From Schizochytrium sp. TIO01 (taxonomy: Eukaryota; Sar; Bigyra; Thraustochytrida; Thraustochytriidae), in assembly GCA_004764695.1 (NCBI GenBank), contig SMSO01000031.1:556600-620599 (forward strand): a stretch of 64,000 nt of DNA, given 5' to 3'. Both the position numbers and the translations under genes were made by a program. Under the pieces are notes generated by a model, which ran no database searches, was not told where the DNA came from, and saw nothing but the letters and a program-made list of their open reading frames with translations. Shown piece by piece: positions 32,377-46,672 of this stretch (positions are counted from its first letter, which is position 1; each line of letters opens with the position of its first letter).

Positions 32377-34220
32377 TGAGAAAGTTCAAGCTGAGCTTTA
32401 TGACAGGGACAACATAGCGTGAAATTCTCACTCCGAAGGGCTAGCGAGATGTTCTCTGTCTAAATCTCCGTCGTTGGTGATGATTCTTCACTGCCTATAG
32501 TTGACTAGGAGGGAACGACGCGCATCTTTCGTAGTTTAGTTTCTCGTATATTCAATCAATGCATATCTTACACCGGCTATGAGTATCTGAGTAAATAGGG
32601 CCAATGGTACGATCGACTGGCCTACGGCAAGCGACAGGAAGAGATGGCTGCGAGGTTCCGATGGATGACCTTGAGTAGAGGATTACTGTCACTAGACGAA
32701 TTGGAAAGAGATGAGACCAGTGCTCGAGGTTTCCTTCCTGAGATAATTTATCCATGCAAAGTTCGGTTAGTCTAAATTTCTCTGTATTTTTAAAATTTTA
32801 TATTTATCCGGGTAACTTTTGTCTGCATTTCGTCCCTTTGGTTGTCACCTCAGTAGCTCACTCCTTCCTCTGGATTTCCTAGGTATACCATGAGATGAAA
32901 CTTCTTGGATGATGGTTCTCGACCACCGGCAGCTCGTTTTTCATTTTCAAATGAGATTAAAAGCAATGTCTGGCGTTGTCATAAGTTAGTATTGCCTGGG
33001 GCAACTATTTAGAACACAAACATGATTCCTTCGTACTTATGTATGTATTTGTATCGAGAATTTTGCTATTCAATTGCAGCGATTCAATCGGAGAACTCGA
33101 GATAGCAGATAGAGTGCGTTTCTTATACTCTTACAAAACTCTTTGCTTAAAAGAAAATATGTCAGGAGAGAGCTTGCGATTGCATCATATAGGACATCCG
33201 ATCATTGGGTCCGCAGATGTGTGTGTAGAATTATCATATTAGTTTAGCCGAGCAGCAATTGATAGAACATCCGCGGTTCCTGCAGGTAAATACGCAAACT
33301 AAATAATTCGTAGCTTCGGAGTGGCAGCCTCAGTGAGAAAGAGTATGCAATCTTTGTAGACGACAGAAGCGAGAAATAGCTTTGATGATAAGGGTTAATT
33401 TACCTGGAAAAGTCATTTTGTTTGTAAGACTTTGCTAGCTACAGAAAGATAGAATTCAGACACGACTACTGGGCTATATAGATTTTGAGAGGCATCATCC
33501 ATCACTGCCCGAAGCCTTTTCCAAAGAAAGATCACGATTCCGGCCGGGACATTCCTCCGATCCAGCTAACAATCTCCTCGCTTATTGCCTTGAAAGCAGT
33601 TCTGTAGACACAGCGGTCACGCGCTGGTTGTACCTTCGGACTCGGTGAGTAGAGCATACATTGTGCTGCTAGAACACCAAAAATGTGCGCAGGTAGGTCA
33701 ATTTACCTCAAGTCTCTGGCATTGTATGCCAGTCAAACTTCCCCTCCCCCCATCAAAAAGTCGCGTAAACCAGCTGATTTTTTCCATCATTCCTCTGTTC
33801 TGATGATATCTGGTATCATCCCAAAGTCCCATTTGGAGTATTTTGATGGATGGGGGTTCAATCTACTCAGCGAAGCGGGTGTTGAACTGCCGGAGCGTTT
33901 GAGCCCCATCTTGCTTTTAAATATATCTTTTGACTATTCACTTTTTTTCCTCATTTCGACGAAATCATGCAATTTGGGTTCTCCAAAACGCGGAATTACC
34001 TTTTTCTTTATTTAGCAAGATGGCCTGGGTTGCCAAAGTCTCTGACTGTAGAACGTGCAGGAAATGGTCATTTTTTTCAAAGTAACCAACAATCATCATC
34101 ATCAGCTCTTGCTCAATCTCTGAGGTTTTATCCTTAGTTTCGATAGCGCTTATTCTCAAATTTTCCGTGGGCTCCGTTCATGCAATTATTCGCTGTAACT
34201 AAATCTTATTGGTTCATTTT

Positions 34221-34271
34221 GATTTTAATCTTATTGTTTTTAAAATCATACTTGATAATAAGATTAAAATC
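34221..34271. repeat. Perfect 15-bp inverted repeat
   Basis: GATTTTAATCTTATT at 34221-34235 is the exact reverse complement of 34257-34271, with a 21-bp loop, in AT-rich DNA. It could form a hairpin in DNA or RNA. Confidence 0.85.
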
Positions 34272-34766
34272 ATACTTTTACTTAAAACACTTCCTTTTAA
34301 AACAGCGCATCATTTTTTAAAAAATTGTAAATAAATCTTTGCTGTCTTCGCTGTGACTGAATACTTTAAATATATTTAATAGTAACACTCCTAGAAGCAA
34401 CACAATAAAAAATACCTTATTTGAGAGACAGCCGAAACAGAACATTTCAAAGGAAATATATGTGCGATTTCAATAGGCTAACGATCGATCGATTTAAATT
34501 GCCCGCCTCCATCTATCGGACGACTCAGTTGCACTGCTTTGTTCTTCCTTATACTTTCTTTGCTCACATTCACAACGAAACCCCTCCAAAATGATTTCCT
34601 ACCTACCTACTGCTTACATATTTCTTTTTCCCTCTATTTTCTTATTTAAAAAACAATTATTAAAAATGAGACACGAATAAGATAATTTTAACTTTGAAGT
34701 TTATTAAATAGGCTCAGAATGTTTTTGAATTAAAAAAGAAGTGTTGAAAATGAAGAAACAGAAAGA

Positions 34767-34800
34767 GAGAGAGAGAGAGAGAGAGAGAAAGAAAGATAGA
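34767..34800. repeat. AG dinucleotide repeat
   Basis: AG run followed by AAAG and ATAG units. Confidence 0.85.
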
Positions 34801-35329
34801 TAGAGTAAACACCAATGTAATTCTTTATTGCTAACTAAAGAAATAAATAGGAAGCTCTTCTTCGAAGTGACAGACTCAAGCTGTTTAAAAGGGGGCGACA
34901 AAGGTATTATACTCATGTTTATGGTTCTCTCTTTCATACCGTCTCTCTTTCACCTTGATCTTATCAGTAGTGTTTTTTGTTTGTTTCCCTGAAAAGAACC
35001 ATTCTATCATTCTCAGTCATTCTCCAAATCGAAAAAAGAAACAAGAAAGTAAAATACAAAAGATAATGAAAACAAGTAGTCCTAGAGCACAGCTAGGGTC
35101 TCTCTAGGCAGATTGATTCATTAGCCGGAATGCGTCCATCGATGATCCATGTTACTTACTCACTCGAGAGTCCAGATCGCTGCCTGCCTGCTTGCTGCAA
35201 AAGGTCGCAGTGCCTCGGGATTCGAGTTTTCGACCCCTCTGTCACGCTGTCCCGCTTAGTCTGACTGAGCTCAGGTTACATCTGCAAGTCGTCGCGACGC
35301 CCATTGAACAGCTTTGCACAGAGAGCTAA

Positions 35330-35369
35330 CTATTTATTCATAGCTATTTATTCATAGCTATTTATTCAT
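35330..35369. repeat. Three copies of a 14-bp repeat
   Basis: CTATTTATTCATAG repeated exactly twice, plus a third copy truncated at its end. Confidence 0.9.
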
Positions 35370-37233
35370 GCGCGGGTGTTTCTTTATAGAAGTCTATTGC
35401 ATTCACTGTCTCGCGAAGGGCTTATTAACTGTACCACACGAGTGCGCGATTGCAGTTTAATCCGGCAAAAGCCTGAAGAGACTTGTATATTACGAGTCCA
35501 TCTGCGGTCCATACGCGGCGTGGAAGGTGCGGTCCCAGGCACACAAAACTACGGCGCTATGGGAGATTACGGTGCGGCGTGTGCTTGTTTGAGGCGTCTC
35601 TCAGGTTCGAACAACATTTCCGAATCCTCACTTTCCGATGTCTTATCAGCAGTGCGGTAGCACTCTTAGGATTTTACGCCAGGTAGAAGCCAGGTAGAAG
35701 TAGAATACAGAAGAAGATTGATTCCTTCGGATATGAACAGCCGATTATCGAGCGCCCTTCAACTGCACTGCGTTCTAAATTGTATTTAGTAGTAGGAGCT
35801 GGTTTGACTACAGGATCGGGTCTCCTCAGCAGCAATGTATAACACTGCGGACTTGTAGGCATTCGTGAGTTAATGCAGAAGAGAAAAAGAAAAAGGCAGT
35901 ACAGACGCCCAACCATAGACATTTACTACACCTTTCAGGCTCTTGGCAATGTACGAGTCGAACTCGAGGAGGTCTCAAGGACCTTCAATCTATAAAAACA
36001 CGTTTTGCGCGAATCTCTTGCATCACGTGCACAAGTCTAGAGCAATAAACGAAGAAGCCAAGGGCGACGGATTTGGAATTAGACTTCGCCAGAATCTTGA
36101 AAATCTTGACCACATCTTTCAAATTGCTTTCTAGCCCATCGAGAAAAGGGATCGCGGAAGTCCACGTGTAGAGATCACGACATGTTTATGTTGGTTTTGC
36201 CCGGGAATGTGACAATACCAGCAGCCTCCGAGTCGACTCTACTCAATTACTACATTCTTTTCATATTCAACTTGAACTATTTTGTACTAGACCGAAAAAA
36301 TCAACAATACTTAACATTCGCCTCGAATAATGAGTATCCATGTCTCAAGATCTTCGTTGGCTTTGGTTTGTTTGTATCAATTTCGCGCCCGTGCCGTTCC
36401 CCTTTCTTGTTTGCACAATTAAGTTGAGTCTTCTACATTCATCGCAACCTGCTGGTCTTTCAGAAGTTTGGTCGCTCTCTCCTTTTTGTGTGTATTTCGC
36501 CCCTTTCAGAGAGAGGCTTCAAGCACAAAGCCGGATTCGGGTTGCTCCCCGTCTCTCTGTTGGCTTTCATTCGTGCCGCTCAGTTCGAGACGTTCGCTCA
36601 ATTTTGCAGAACCAGCTGTAATCGCATTGTCAACTTGTAATCACAAAAGCGAACGTAGGGCTGGCGCGCCTCCAGATTCTCTCGCTGTCTCGTAAAACCG
36701 ATGTGAGCCTCTCCAGACATACGCGCCTTCGCCGTTCTTCAGGCTTCCATCTGGCCAGGGTACAGCACTCCCGCCTCAACAGGCACGTGGCGATTCTCCT
36801 GTAGCGTCGCGCTCTGCGTAAGGCAGTCCGAATCACCCCGAATCACCATGTGCTGCACGCATCTTGAAGGTATCTTCTTCTGCACACGTCGCCGCTTCGT
36901 GGCAAGCAGCCAGCCTCTCCTCGCCACCTCGGCGGTTCGCAGAGTGCCTGTCTTTGATTTCGCCTCTTTTCTCGTCTCGATCCCCATTCTCCATCTCGCG
37001 CAGAGTTAGTAACTCGCGTTCTTGGAAAAAAGCAAAACCAAAAGCCACAAATCAAAACAAGAACCAAAAAGAAACGGAAGTCCAAACTGCAGAATTTCAT
37101 AAGGCCATTGCATTTCACGACACGAATCGCAACGCAACGCGAGCGAGTGGAAAAGGACAGCGGTAGTCAGCCATTCATTCGCGCGAGGAGCAGCACCTCC
37201 TCTTCCTGGCGCCCTGCGAGCCGTAACACCGCC

Positions 37234-37311
37234 ATGTGTATGTATGTATGTATGTATGAGTATGTAAGTATGTAAGGATGTAAGTATGTAAGGATGTAAG
37301 GATGTATGTAT
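37234..37311. repeat. TATG/TAAGTATG tetranucleotide tract
   Basis: TATG run passing into TAAG/GATG variants. Confidence 0.9.
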
Positions 37312-37365
37312 CTCTCCCTCTTCTTTGTTGATTGACACGTGTGTTTGGACGAATCCACGAATGAA

Positions 37366-37419
37366 CAAATGAATGAGAACGAACGAACGAACAAACAAAC
37401 AAACAAACAAACAAATGAA
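37366..37419. repeat. GAAC/AAAC tetranucleotide tract
   Basis: GAAT, then GAAC, then AAAC units: neighbouring units differing by one base, as expected from slippage plus mutation. Confidence 0.88.
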
Positions 37420-37867
37420 TGTATTTCCCACCTCTTCTTCTTCTTTTTAATTAAACTAAAATTAAAATTATATTGACCCGAAAATCAAATTTTCAAAGAA
37501 GTAGAAAATTCATTGACAGTTGGAAAGAAGAAACTCAACTTGAAGAAACAGCGTACTTATCCATCCATCTATCCATTCACTATGTATCTGCCACACTACT
37601 CAGTTGCGCATTCCTCGTTGGGCACTCTTTTGCTCCAACGCTCCTCCAACAGACAGTTCAAGTCCACTGGGAGCTTGGTCGCCTTCTCCTCAGGATGAAC
37701 GAACGAATGAAGATGATCAACCAGGCTCGGGCTCGAGCGAGCGAGCGAGCCGCAGTCAAAGCCAAACCACTGCGCACGAAACCCGCCTTCAACATGCATT
37801 CCGCCAACAGCGCCTGCGACTGCGATCGCCTCGGAGCTGCGGAGCGTGTGCTGACAGAGCAGAAACA

Positions 37868-37975
37868 CTACATACACATACATGCAGATATACATACATA
37901 TTCATACATATTCATACATTTACATACATACATACATAGAGTGAGTGAGTGAGTGAGTGATTGACTGAGTGAGTG
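37868..37975. repeat. CATA and GTGA tetranucleotide tracts
   Basis: CATA/CATT units (37868-37937) followed by GAGT units (37940-37962). Confidence 0.88.
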
Positions 37976-38019
37976 CGCGGTGTGAGGATTGAAGGGTACG
38001 ACAACACCCTTATTAACTT

Positions 38020-38071
38020 TTCGCAGCGCATTTCGCAGCGCATTTCGCAGCGCATTTCGCAGCGCATTTTG
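38020..38071. repeat. 12-bp tandem repeat TTCGCAGCGCAT
   Basis: Four near-exact copies of a 12-bp unit; the last is altered (TTTTGC). Unlike its neighbours this unit is not a simple microsatellite. Confidence 0.88.
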
Positions 38072-40424
38072 CAATACTGGCAGGTAGGTACGCAGTTCTT
38101 CCCTCGAGCAAACTTGTTGGGCGAGTGGTTTGAGGGATGTATCTTCACGAGCGATTATTTTGGCTTGAGTTATTAGGTTAACGTATTGGCTCTGTGCTTG
38201 AGGGGGGTAGGTAGGTACTAGGAAGGTAGATCCTTAGTCTCTCTTCTGCATTTTTAATGCAATTAACTTAAAGTTGTCTAAACTAATTATTTTGATTTGT
38301 TTATATAATTAATTGAGAAAGACTGCCAATTCAACTGATGAGTTCCTTGCTGGCGTCGCTGCTATTTCCAGGGCGACGATTGGGCTTGCGGGTGCAAAGG
38401 TTCGTAAACCTCACGCTGCACTCGGAAGTATACTTTGTGGGCGCGAGGCTTGAGTGAGATGAGGTGAATCGCGAGATAACGGAGGCCAGTACAGATCCTC
38501 GAAATCGCGCTGTCTATACACATTTCAAGAATCCGCGCTCGGAATTATCAGCGACTTTAAGCCGAAAGCGCACAATTTAAGGAGAGGTGTTTCTGACATC
38601 AAATCAATAGGAGGTCTTTACTTATTACCTTTTCCCAAACAAAGTCCAGATAATAGCTTCTTTCAAAGTATGATCCTGGGGTGGCATGACTCATGCAGCT
38701 TTAGCTCACAGACAACCGTTGACGCGAGCGTGGGAGTACCTCTCGCTCGCTCGCAAATGTATCCGTCACTCGCTCATCCGATCCGCTCCTCGCTAACGTA
38801 TAAGTTTGGTCAACGATGTGCAAATGCGAACTAAGAATAAAGGCCCATCGCTGCGAAACTTGCAATCCCCCTTTATAAACAGAATGTGCCCAAACGTGAG
38901 GAAGATCGCCGATTTGTCATCGCATTGCCTACTACAAAGATCTTTAACAAGCGAGGCCTCATTCCCTGTCCTCAGAGGGCCTTGAATCGTTCTTGTTTAA
39001 ACTCTTCCTTTGAAAAGTTGAACAATGCATTACCATATTCATCATCACGAAATCTCCGTTCACCACGGTACAAACAAGCTTCTGCTTACAGCGGAGACTG
39101 CCCTCTGCATGAATGCATCGAGCGAGCGAGCTCTGAAGGTAGCAAGGCAGTGGAGGTGAAGGGGAGGGCCCGAAAGTCGATGGCGTGTATTGAGCGGGGA
39201 CATAGAGGCCGAGCACGTTGCATGTAGAATGGAGCCTCCAAAGCAGTCTGCCACACTGGACTTCTACTTCGAAAAGCTTTCATTTGGATGCGAATGAGTG
39301 AGGGAAATTTAGAGGGAAAGCTTGACCTGAAGAAGCCAGAGAAACGAGATCCTTTCTCTTTAAAGTTCTCTTTTCCTGAGCATGTCTTTCACATGTTCTG
39401 TTCGAGGAATTATTTAAATGTTTCTTTCTTTTTCTTTTCTTTTTTCTTTGTCCGAATACATTAATAAGGAACATATTCAAGTTGGTTTTTCAAATATTTT
39501 TTATTTTATTTTATTTTTTATTTTTAAATGTAAGACAGTGAGACCTCCAAGAATGAAAATGAGCCACTAGATCACTATCTTCAATCTTTTCTTTACATCG
39601 GCTGTATAAGTTCGTAAAGAGATTGAGAAAGCCTTGAGCGTGAATAATCTAATTACAAAATGATTCAAGGGCATACTTGCTTTCCTTTCTTTTCTTGCTT
39701 TTCTTTTCAAAACCTTTTCAATCTTACCATTTTTAGTCATGTTACAAAGCAAAGAAGAATAGAAGTGAGAAACAACATACCTACTGTCTTTCGTTCATTC
39801 AGAGCTGCTCAAACTCTTTTTGGTGCTTCGCGCTGCTCCTAGAGTACTGAGGAAAGTGCGGTATGCATGCAATATGCAGCCAAGCGGCCTCTACCCTTCC
39901 TGCGCACGTTTTGCCTCACTGAAAAGGTCCGACTCCCACAGCCCATGAGCGCCTGCCTGATAACAATGATATCAATTATCGACCAATCGATCAATCAATT
40001 AGGTAGAGTCCAAAGAACCACTAAGCCATAAGTTGCCAAGTTTATTCAGAAATGAAAGACCGCTGAGAGGGGACACTACCAAGTGGTGTATACACCTTGC
40101 AGTAATAGGGTCAATCGAAAGTATTGAGAGTAGATCGTCTATCAGAATGTGCTAGGTCAAGGCGGCTGACTTCTGAAAGACACCGCACGTAAGATACATC
40201 CATTACTTAGCAACAGGACGAGTAATTTACAATGGTGCCTACAATTGTGCCTACGTGCTCAAGTGGTTTCCGATTCCTATAGTGGAGAGATGATCATATC
40301 GATGTTGATGGAGATCGCGCTTGAACGCCCAACCTAAGAAACCAATCTTTTATGGCGTTGTACCTATCGATGCAACCGAAAAAGATCCATATATATATAT
40401 AACCCACATAAGAATAAGCATGTG

Positions 40425-40543
<119 letters not shown>

Positions 40544-42873
40544 GGATTGTCCGACTTTGGCCATTTCTGGTTATTTGCTTCAAAAGCAGATTGCGACCCA
40601 TGGCGCCAAGTGCAATCATAAATCTGGGCTGGTTGAAGCGACTCCATTGAGAGCATGCGGCGACCCGAGTTTTCTGCGGCCGCTTCGTTGATTCTTACTT
40701 CTTATTTGCTGCTCCAAAGAAGACAGCGGCACTTTCATATGCATTCGGTGTTTCTTTTTGCTTGTATGTTTTCTTTAATTATTTAAAAACAATTATTAAT
40801 AATATTAATAATAATAATAAACAAGGAGGTAGAAAGGCGACTCAAAGTCTTTGAGCTTCGTTTCTTTATTTTTGGGGGGAAAAAAATCATCATCGAAGGA
40901 CGGTGGTTTTTCATTTTTTTGGTTTGTTTTTTGTTTTTTTAAGTAAAAAGGAGACGAATAAGAGTGAGGAGCAATTGAAATCCACATTACGCTACAGTTT
41001 ATGGTAGCAGTGAGTGTATTGAGCCAATCTGAGGAGACGAGTCTTTCACGCTCTTCACATGCTTGCGCTCTTTGCGATGGATCTTCGCGAGGAAGTTTGT
41101 TAGTTCGTTATGGCTGTAACGTGAGGGATTGAACGTTGACTTCCTCCACTCCGAAACCAGGTGAAAGGGCAGTTGGCCGGAGCCTCACTCGATTGCAAGG
41201 ATCTACAGCCCACGTCGTGGCCAGGAGAGATATCTTAGATGTATATCCATCCACCCATCTATACCTTCCCTGCACATTGTAAAACGAGCACAAGCTGGCC
41301 AGGATCAAGAATCATCGACCATCTTCAGTCATCGAGCCGAGTCGAAGCAGTAGCAAGAGGAAGTTTGTATATTGAAGAGGCGGCCTCTGAGAGTAGCTGG
41401 CTTAGCGTATTCTGCCAGAAAGAAGTGGCACTTCTGCGCTCTGTAGCTTGAATGATCTTGAGCGATCTTGAATTCCTATTCCCAAAATCATGCCAATGCA
41501 AGCAGATACTCCATTTCAACTTCGTGGCACGAGCTCGTGCTGACGAAAGCAGATACTTGCTCCACATTAAGTGCCTGGCCCAACTGATAATCGCCACCCG
41601 TCAGACAAATGGGCCCATGCGGGTGCCGTCTTGGCAGGCTGATTATTATGTAAGATAGCTTTTGGTTGAGCAAACTTCATGCATAATATCAATTTCGGGT
41701 TGGGGGTCAATAAGCAAATGGGAATGGTGCTACAATCCTGCTCAACGTTGGGCCTTGTGCTCGCAAAGTGCTCCATTCGCTACTGCTTCATCCTTAGGTC
41801 CATCATCAAGTCCTGAAGTGAAAGCGACGAAAGGCAAAGGATATTGAATATCTGAAGAACTACAAGCTGGGAAATGGGGAAAAGAAGACCTGTTCAATCT
41901 TCTGTTTTCTTTTTGTGTCTTTGTCGCTTTTGATGCTTTTGGTCAATCACACTGTTACAGTTATTCACATACTTGCCTTGGGCTGCACTTGCGTTCCCGT
42001 GCTTGCGCTCGCCCTCACTCGTCTGTTTCAGAGTGTGCACCATCGATCAAATAGAGTGCCAAGTGCAGTGGATAATTGATTGAAAGCGAAGTGCATTCAT
42101 TCCTCCATTCCTAGGCGCTATAAAAAGCCCAATTACTCAAGGCAAGCAAGCCTTGGGCTTTCTTTTTCCATTTGTCTCTTTTTTAAAAACGTTTTTTAGT
42201 TCTCTATTATTGCCTAAGTTTCCCCTATACTGTTTAATTTTAATGAGTGATTTGATTAATTAATAATAGCAATAACATTTTAAAGTTTTTAATTTTAAGT
42301 TTTAAACGTATAGATATGGCAAGACACCTGCTTGGCGGTTTGAGGACGGTTGGTGTTTGTTAATCCTTCCTACCTTGTACTAAGGAGAGAAAAAAAGGGA
42401 AAAAAGGGAAAAAAGGAAACGAAACGAAACGATGTAATTTCGAGCAACTCTCTGTAGCAACCCTCACCTTCACAATAATATTTCACAGGCCTCGGAGTGC
42501 TTTCCCAAAAAGTCGGACGTAGCGCAAGAAGCGCAGCACAACACCTGCGAAGGTTCGGAGCAAGGTCTAGCTGTTGGCAAGCGGCCCTGCGAAGACGTCC
42601 ACTACTTTATTCCTGCAGCTTTTCAGCATTCTTTTTAGTGAATTTTTAAAATAAAAATAAATATAGTTTTTTGGTTTTTGGTTTTTTTAAGAATCAGCAA
42701 GAACAAGAACAACAGCAAAAGAACAAACTTAAGTTTGTTAGAACTTCTTAGTATTGAAGGGGGGAACCAGGACCCTAGCATGTTGAAGGCCACCCGGGCA
42801 GAATAGTAAGCGATACGGGCACCTGTCTGCTGCAAAACATGCCAAACGCAGCATTCTACACGTGAAGGTAGAG

Positions 42874-42903
42874 AATCAAAATCAAATCAAATCAAATCAA
42901 ATC
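42874..42903. repeat. ATCAA pentanucleotide repeat
   Basis: About six copies of ATCAA. Confidence 0.88.
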
Positions 42904-45900
42904 GTACGTTAGGAAAGATGAGTTCAACGTAGCGAACCTGAATTCTCCAGGCTACCGAGTATAACGCTGCATCAATTTTGTTTGCTATGTTAGTGGTTCT
43001 CTGTGAATTGCTACAAGCGCCCAGAGTTCATAAGGACGGAAATTCTCCAGTTTGCGAAACAAGCTCCAAGAAGAACTATACTCACAAGCAATTCGTCGAG
43101 ATCTATTTGTTTGTTTCTTGTTCCTGTCCTTGTGAAAGTTGTCATTCACATTACGAAAAATATTCTCCTAGATCACCTACCTCCACACATGTGGAATGTC
43201 TGAAGAAAGTAAATCAAAGGTCCCAGTTAATTTCGATTATTTGTTATTGCCATCGACAGACGCTTTTCGCGTGCTGTATCATGTGTTCGGATCACCAGTC
43301 TCGAGTTGCACTCATTCGGCAAAAATCAGCAAACATACTCCACAACAGAAAACTGATGCCAAAACATATGACAGAAAATGTTGTTCGATGGAAACGCAGG
43401 TGCTAACTTATTATCTAAACCAACTTGCCTTTCCTGCAGGCTGAGATCTTCAATACAAGCGAAACCACCAAAGGCCCTTTCTTTCTCGGGCTCCTTGGCG
43501 CGATCTAACGACCTGGTTGCATGCTCTATGCGCAGGCCTGTCTCTCTGATGGCAGGGAAGCTCCAACTATCATAAGAAATTAGGAACTGTGAACCAGAGT
43601 ATAGAGGCAAGCCAAAGGCGAGTAAGTACGCTCTGAGTTCTCGTCCAATCCCCAGCGATCCCGGGTCACACTCGATATGCTCGAACTGGCATCGCCTGGA
43701 AGTTGGGCCCAGAGGTCGTACTCTCTTGCGTTGCATGGTTCATTTTGCCGCAACCGAGGACAGCATCGCAATGGCCGCCAAGCGCTTGCACGGGGCTTTC
43801 AGCCCCTCTTCATAGCGCGTGAGGCTGCGAATATTGCAATCGCATCACATGGCTGTCTTTCAAGAAGAAATTTAGTTTTTTTTTTTAAGTTTTTTTTGTA
43901 TTGGAAAGGCCAACAATGTAAAAACCAATACATAACTATCATACTCGCAAGACAGACAGACACAGAGACTCAGGACAGGATTGGCCAGTCCCCCTTCGTT
44001 TCTCCGCTCTTCCTTTTGCTTTAGAAAATGAAAATATAAGTTGGCATCAAAAGAGCTTCTTGAGCTTATCAGTTGACAACGAGAAGGCAGAAATGAAGAG
44101 TGCCGCTGCTGATTCTGGGGGAGGCATTGCCGAAGGGCGCATTGGTGGAGCAGCAACGAGAAGTGGCTGGCTGCTTTTGGGACTTGTACGATGGCAAATT
44201 TGCGTGGCGATCTTGTGGAAAAGCTGGAGTTTCTCGTGACAGGATTGGAGAATGCAGAGGCGTCCGCGAGGATCCCCTTTGGCCCGAGATTGGGCATCAG
44301 TCGTCATCTTGTCCAGTGATGTTTCGCGAATCGTAGCAAGCGAAGCTTGTGTTGGAATCGTGGTAGCAGATGGCTGACCCTAAACAAAAAAATAGCTGGG
44401 CAAAGTGAAACAAAACAAGAGCAATCACGGCTCGCCTCGAATTATGACGTAGAAGATCGTAGAGATGTGAAGCATAAGGCATCTATCTCTCTGAGTGAGC
44501 CCTAACTCATAGCCCTTTTAGGTGTGCGCAAGTTTGTGTGAATGGTGTTTATCCATCTATCGCCACGCTTCGGACGAGCGCCGTTTCCAATGTGTGCCAC
44601 TCATTTGCTAGGTTTCCGAAACCTTCAAAAATCGTTCGTTTTATCGCTGGTTTCCTCTGATGGGCGGAGGGAGGATTGGAAACCCCTTGTTCAATTAGTT
44701 TTGCTCTTTTTGAAAGCAAGTTGACTCCTACCAATTACAAATACAAGCACCGGGGAAAGGCGACAGTTCGTTTATGGCGCCATGGAGTTTCAATGCCTCT
44801 TGTTAAGTTGTGCGCTCCGCGCTTTGTCCTCTTCAGCAGAAACGAGCTTTAACATCGTCTTGCCGTCCACCTGTTTCGTGAGTATGTGAGGAATCCTGTG
44901 AACCTCCTTCGTGATAGATTGGAGTCTTATGTGCCCACCGTGCTTAATGGCTTTATGTTATGCAGTGGCAGAGTGCCTGGATTCGTTGGTTTTCAAGTGC
45001 CTGTTCCCAAAGAGCTGGAGTCATAGAATGAAGGAGACTGCCAAAGAAAACTTATGCTGTGTTTATTCAGCGCTTGACTTGGTTTTATCTTCTTCCACTC
45101 GAGATCCAACAGGCATTCGCTTCGTACTTGATTTCTTTCCTTTCCCCTGAGTAATCTAGCTAGCTAGAGTGTACTTCCCTCCCTATTCCCATCCATTCGT
45201 CTTTCCTGCTTTCGCTAATAGTATTCCTAGCCAGATTAGCTAGAATCGAGAAGTCATGTTTTATAAAAATAAAAATAAAAATGTCTCTTTTATAAATTTT
45301 GAATGAAAAAAGAAAGAAAATTGGCTGCACCATGGCGCACACCCTTTCTTTACCTGCAACGAGACCAGCAGAACAGATCAAATTAATATTTGCATACCAC
45401 CGCAGGTCGAAATTTGCGGGCTTCCTCGGATTCCAGAATGATTCTTTCGTTAGACGATGGTCTGCACCTTCAACTTTTGAGCGTCTGATTGGACATGATA
45501 AAATCCCTTGCATCAGTTTAGGTCTTGACTGAGGATTCAACTTTGAAAAGAAGTAGGACAAACAACCAACAAACTTCGATTATGCTTGGTTCTCGAGTCA
45601 AGGCACATGAAGCCGAACAGAATTCCACTGCTTTGTCTCTTGCCGGATCGGATGTATAATCCCTGGGCTTCCTAAACCGGCTAAAATAGAAGCTCGCTTC
45701 ACCGATCTTCAAGGACTGCCCTTGCCAGCACATACCTACCTACCTACCTATGATTGAGTGGACTCGAATATACGCAAGACTTTTGGCGGCCTTGAGAGTA
45801 ATTAACGCACCAAGACAGACACACAAGGAAACGTAAAGACGGGGGGGCTCAGAAAGCATCCTTGGAGCGCCAGGTGATCCCCGCCACTCTATTTGAGTGC

Positions 45901-45966
45901 GCGTGTCTTCCACATGTTAAATTCCAGGACCTTTCGATCCACGGCAAGCTCGAAGGGCCCAACAGC

Positions 45967-45998
45967 GAGCTTGAGCTTGAGCTTGAGCTTGAGCTTGG
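45967..45998. repeat. GAGCTT hexanucleotide repeat
   Basis: Five copies of GAGCTT. As a hexamer it would code for alternating residues (Glu-Leu, or Lys-Leu on the complement) and keeps both overlapping frames open. Confidence 0.88.
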
Positions 45999-46446
45999 GG
46001 ATGAACGAGTTGATCTTCTGGCTCAGGTGGAGCCTGAATATGGCAAGTTGATATCGAATCGCTTGAAATCGAGTACGCACCTCCAGGCTCTGCAATCCTT
46101 TCTGCATTGGAACTTCTGAGGTGCCTCCTGAAATGGACAAACTACAACCACAACAACCACAACAGCAAGTGTGGCAGATCACCGACTCAGATGTAAAAGT
46201 CAGCTTCCCAGGTTGCTTTCCTCTACGATCGGTCATTTAGAAATCAGTTTGCACTTGCTCGCAAATACAGCGCACATCATAGCAAACTCGAAAATCGCCA
46301 GAAACCGAGGCTGGAGCAGATCTAAGCACTTCTCCAAGCGAACTCACCGTTTCTGTCTCCGCTTCTGTGCCTTTCTCCACAGAAGTTGCCGGGGCGGGCT
46401 TCCTGCCGCGCAGCGCAAACCAGGCGCCTTGCCTGACGAAGGGAGC

Positions 46447-46472
46447 CATGCATCCATGCATCCATGCATCCC
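46447..46472. repeat. CATGCATC repeat
   Basis: Three copies of an 8-bp CATGCATC unit. Confidence 0.8.
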
Positions 46473-46623
46473 CAGGCGAGACGAGGGTCGCAGCCTTCGC
46501 CACACGCTGCGAATAAGTTCCTTGCGCAGTTGCTTGGGGGACGGCTTCTGTGTCTTGGTTCCCGAGGCGAGCTGCTGCTGCAGGTTTTGCTCGTTTTGCT
46601 AACTCCGGTTTTTGCCAAGTCGG

Positions 46624-46672
46624 CCTTTTTCCTTTTTCCTTTTTCCTTTTTCCTTTTTCCTTTTTCCTTTTT
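46624..46672. repeat. CCTTTTT heptanucleotide repeat
   Basis: About seven copies of the 7-bp unit CCTTTTT, a pyrimidine tract. Confidence 0.9.

Larger units (their letters stand above)
30501..40424. other. Gene-free block, left part
   Basis: About 10 kb with no supported gene. It alternates AT-rich stretches (30830-30930, 34180-34400) with mid-GC DNA and the simple repeats listed separately. Frames of 80-160 codons at 36.8-38 kb are produced by tetranucleotide repeats (Tyr-Ile-His and Arg-Ala-Ser runs). Confidence 0.5.

Noticed and set aside
38020-38071. Possible CRISPR-like direct repeats
   Set aside because: The 12-bp units are contiguous with no spacers; no array with unique spacers occurs in the window.
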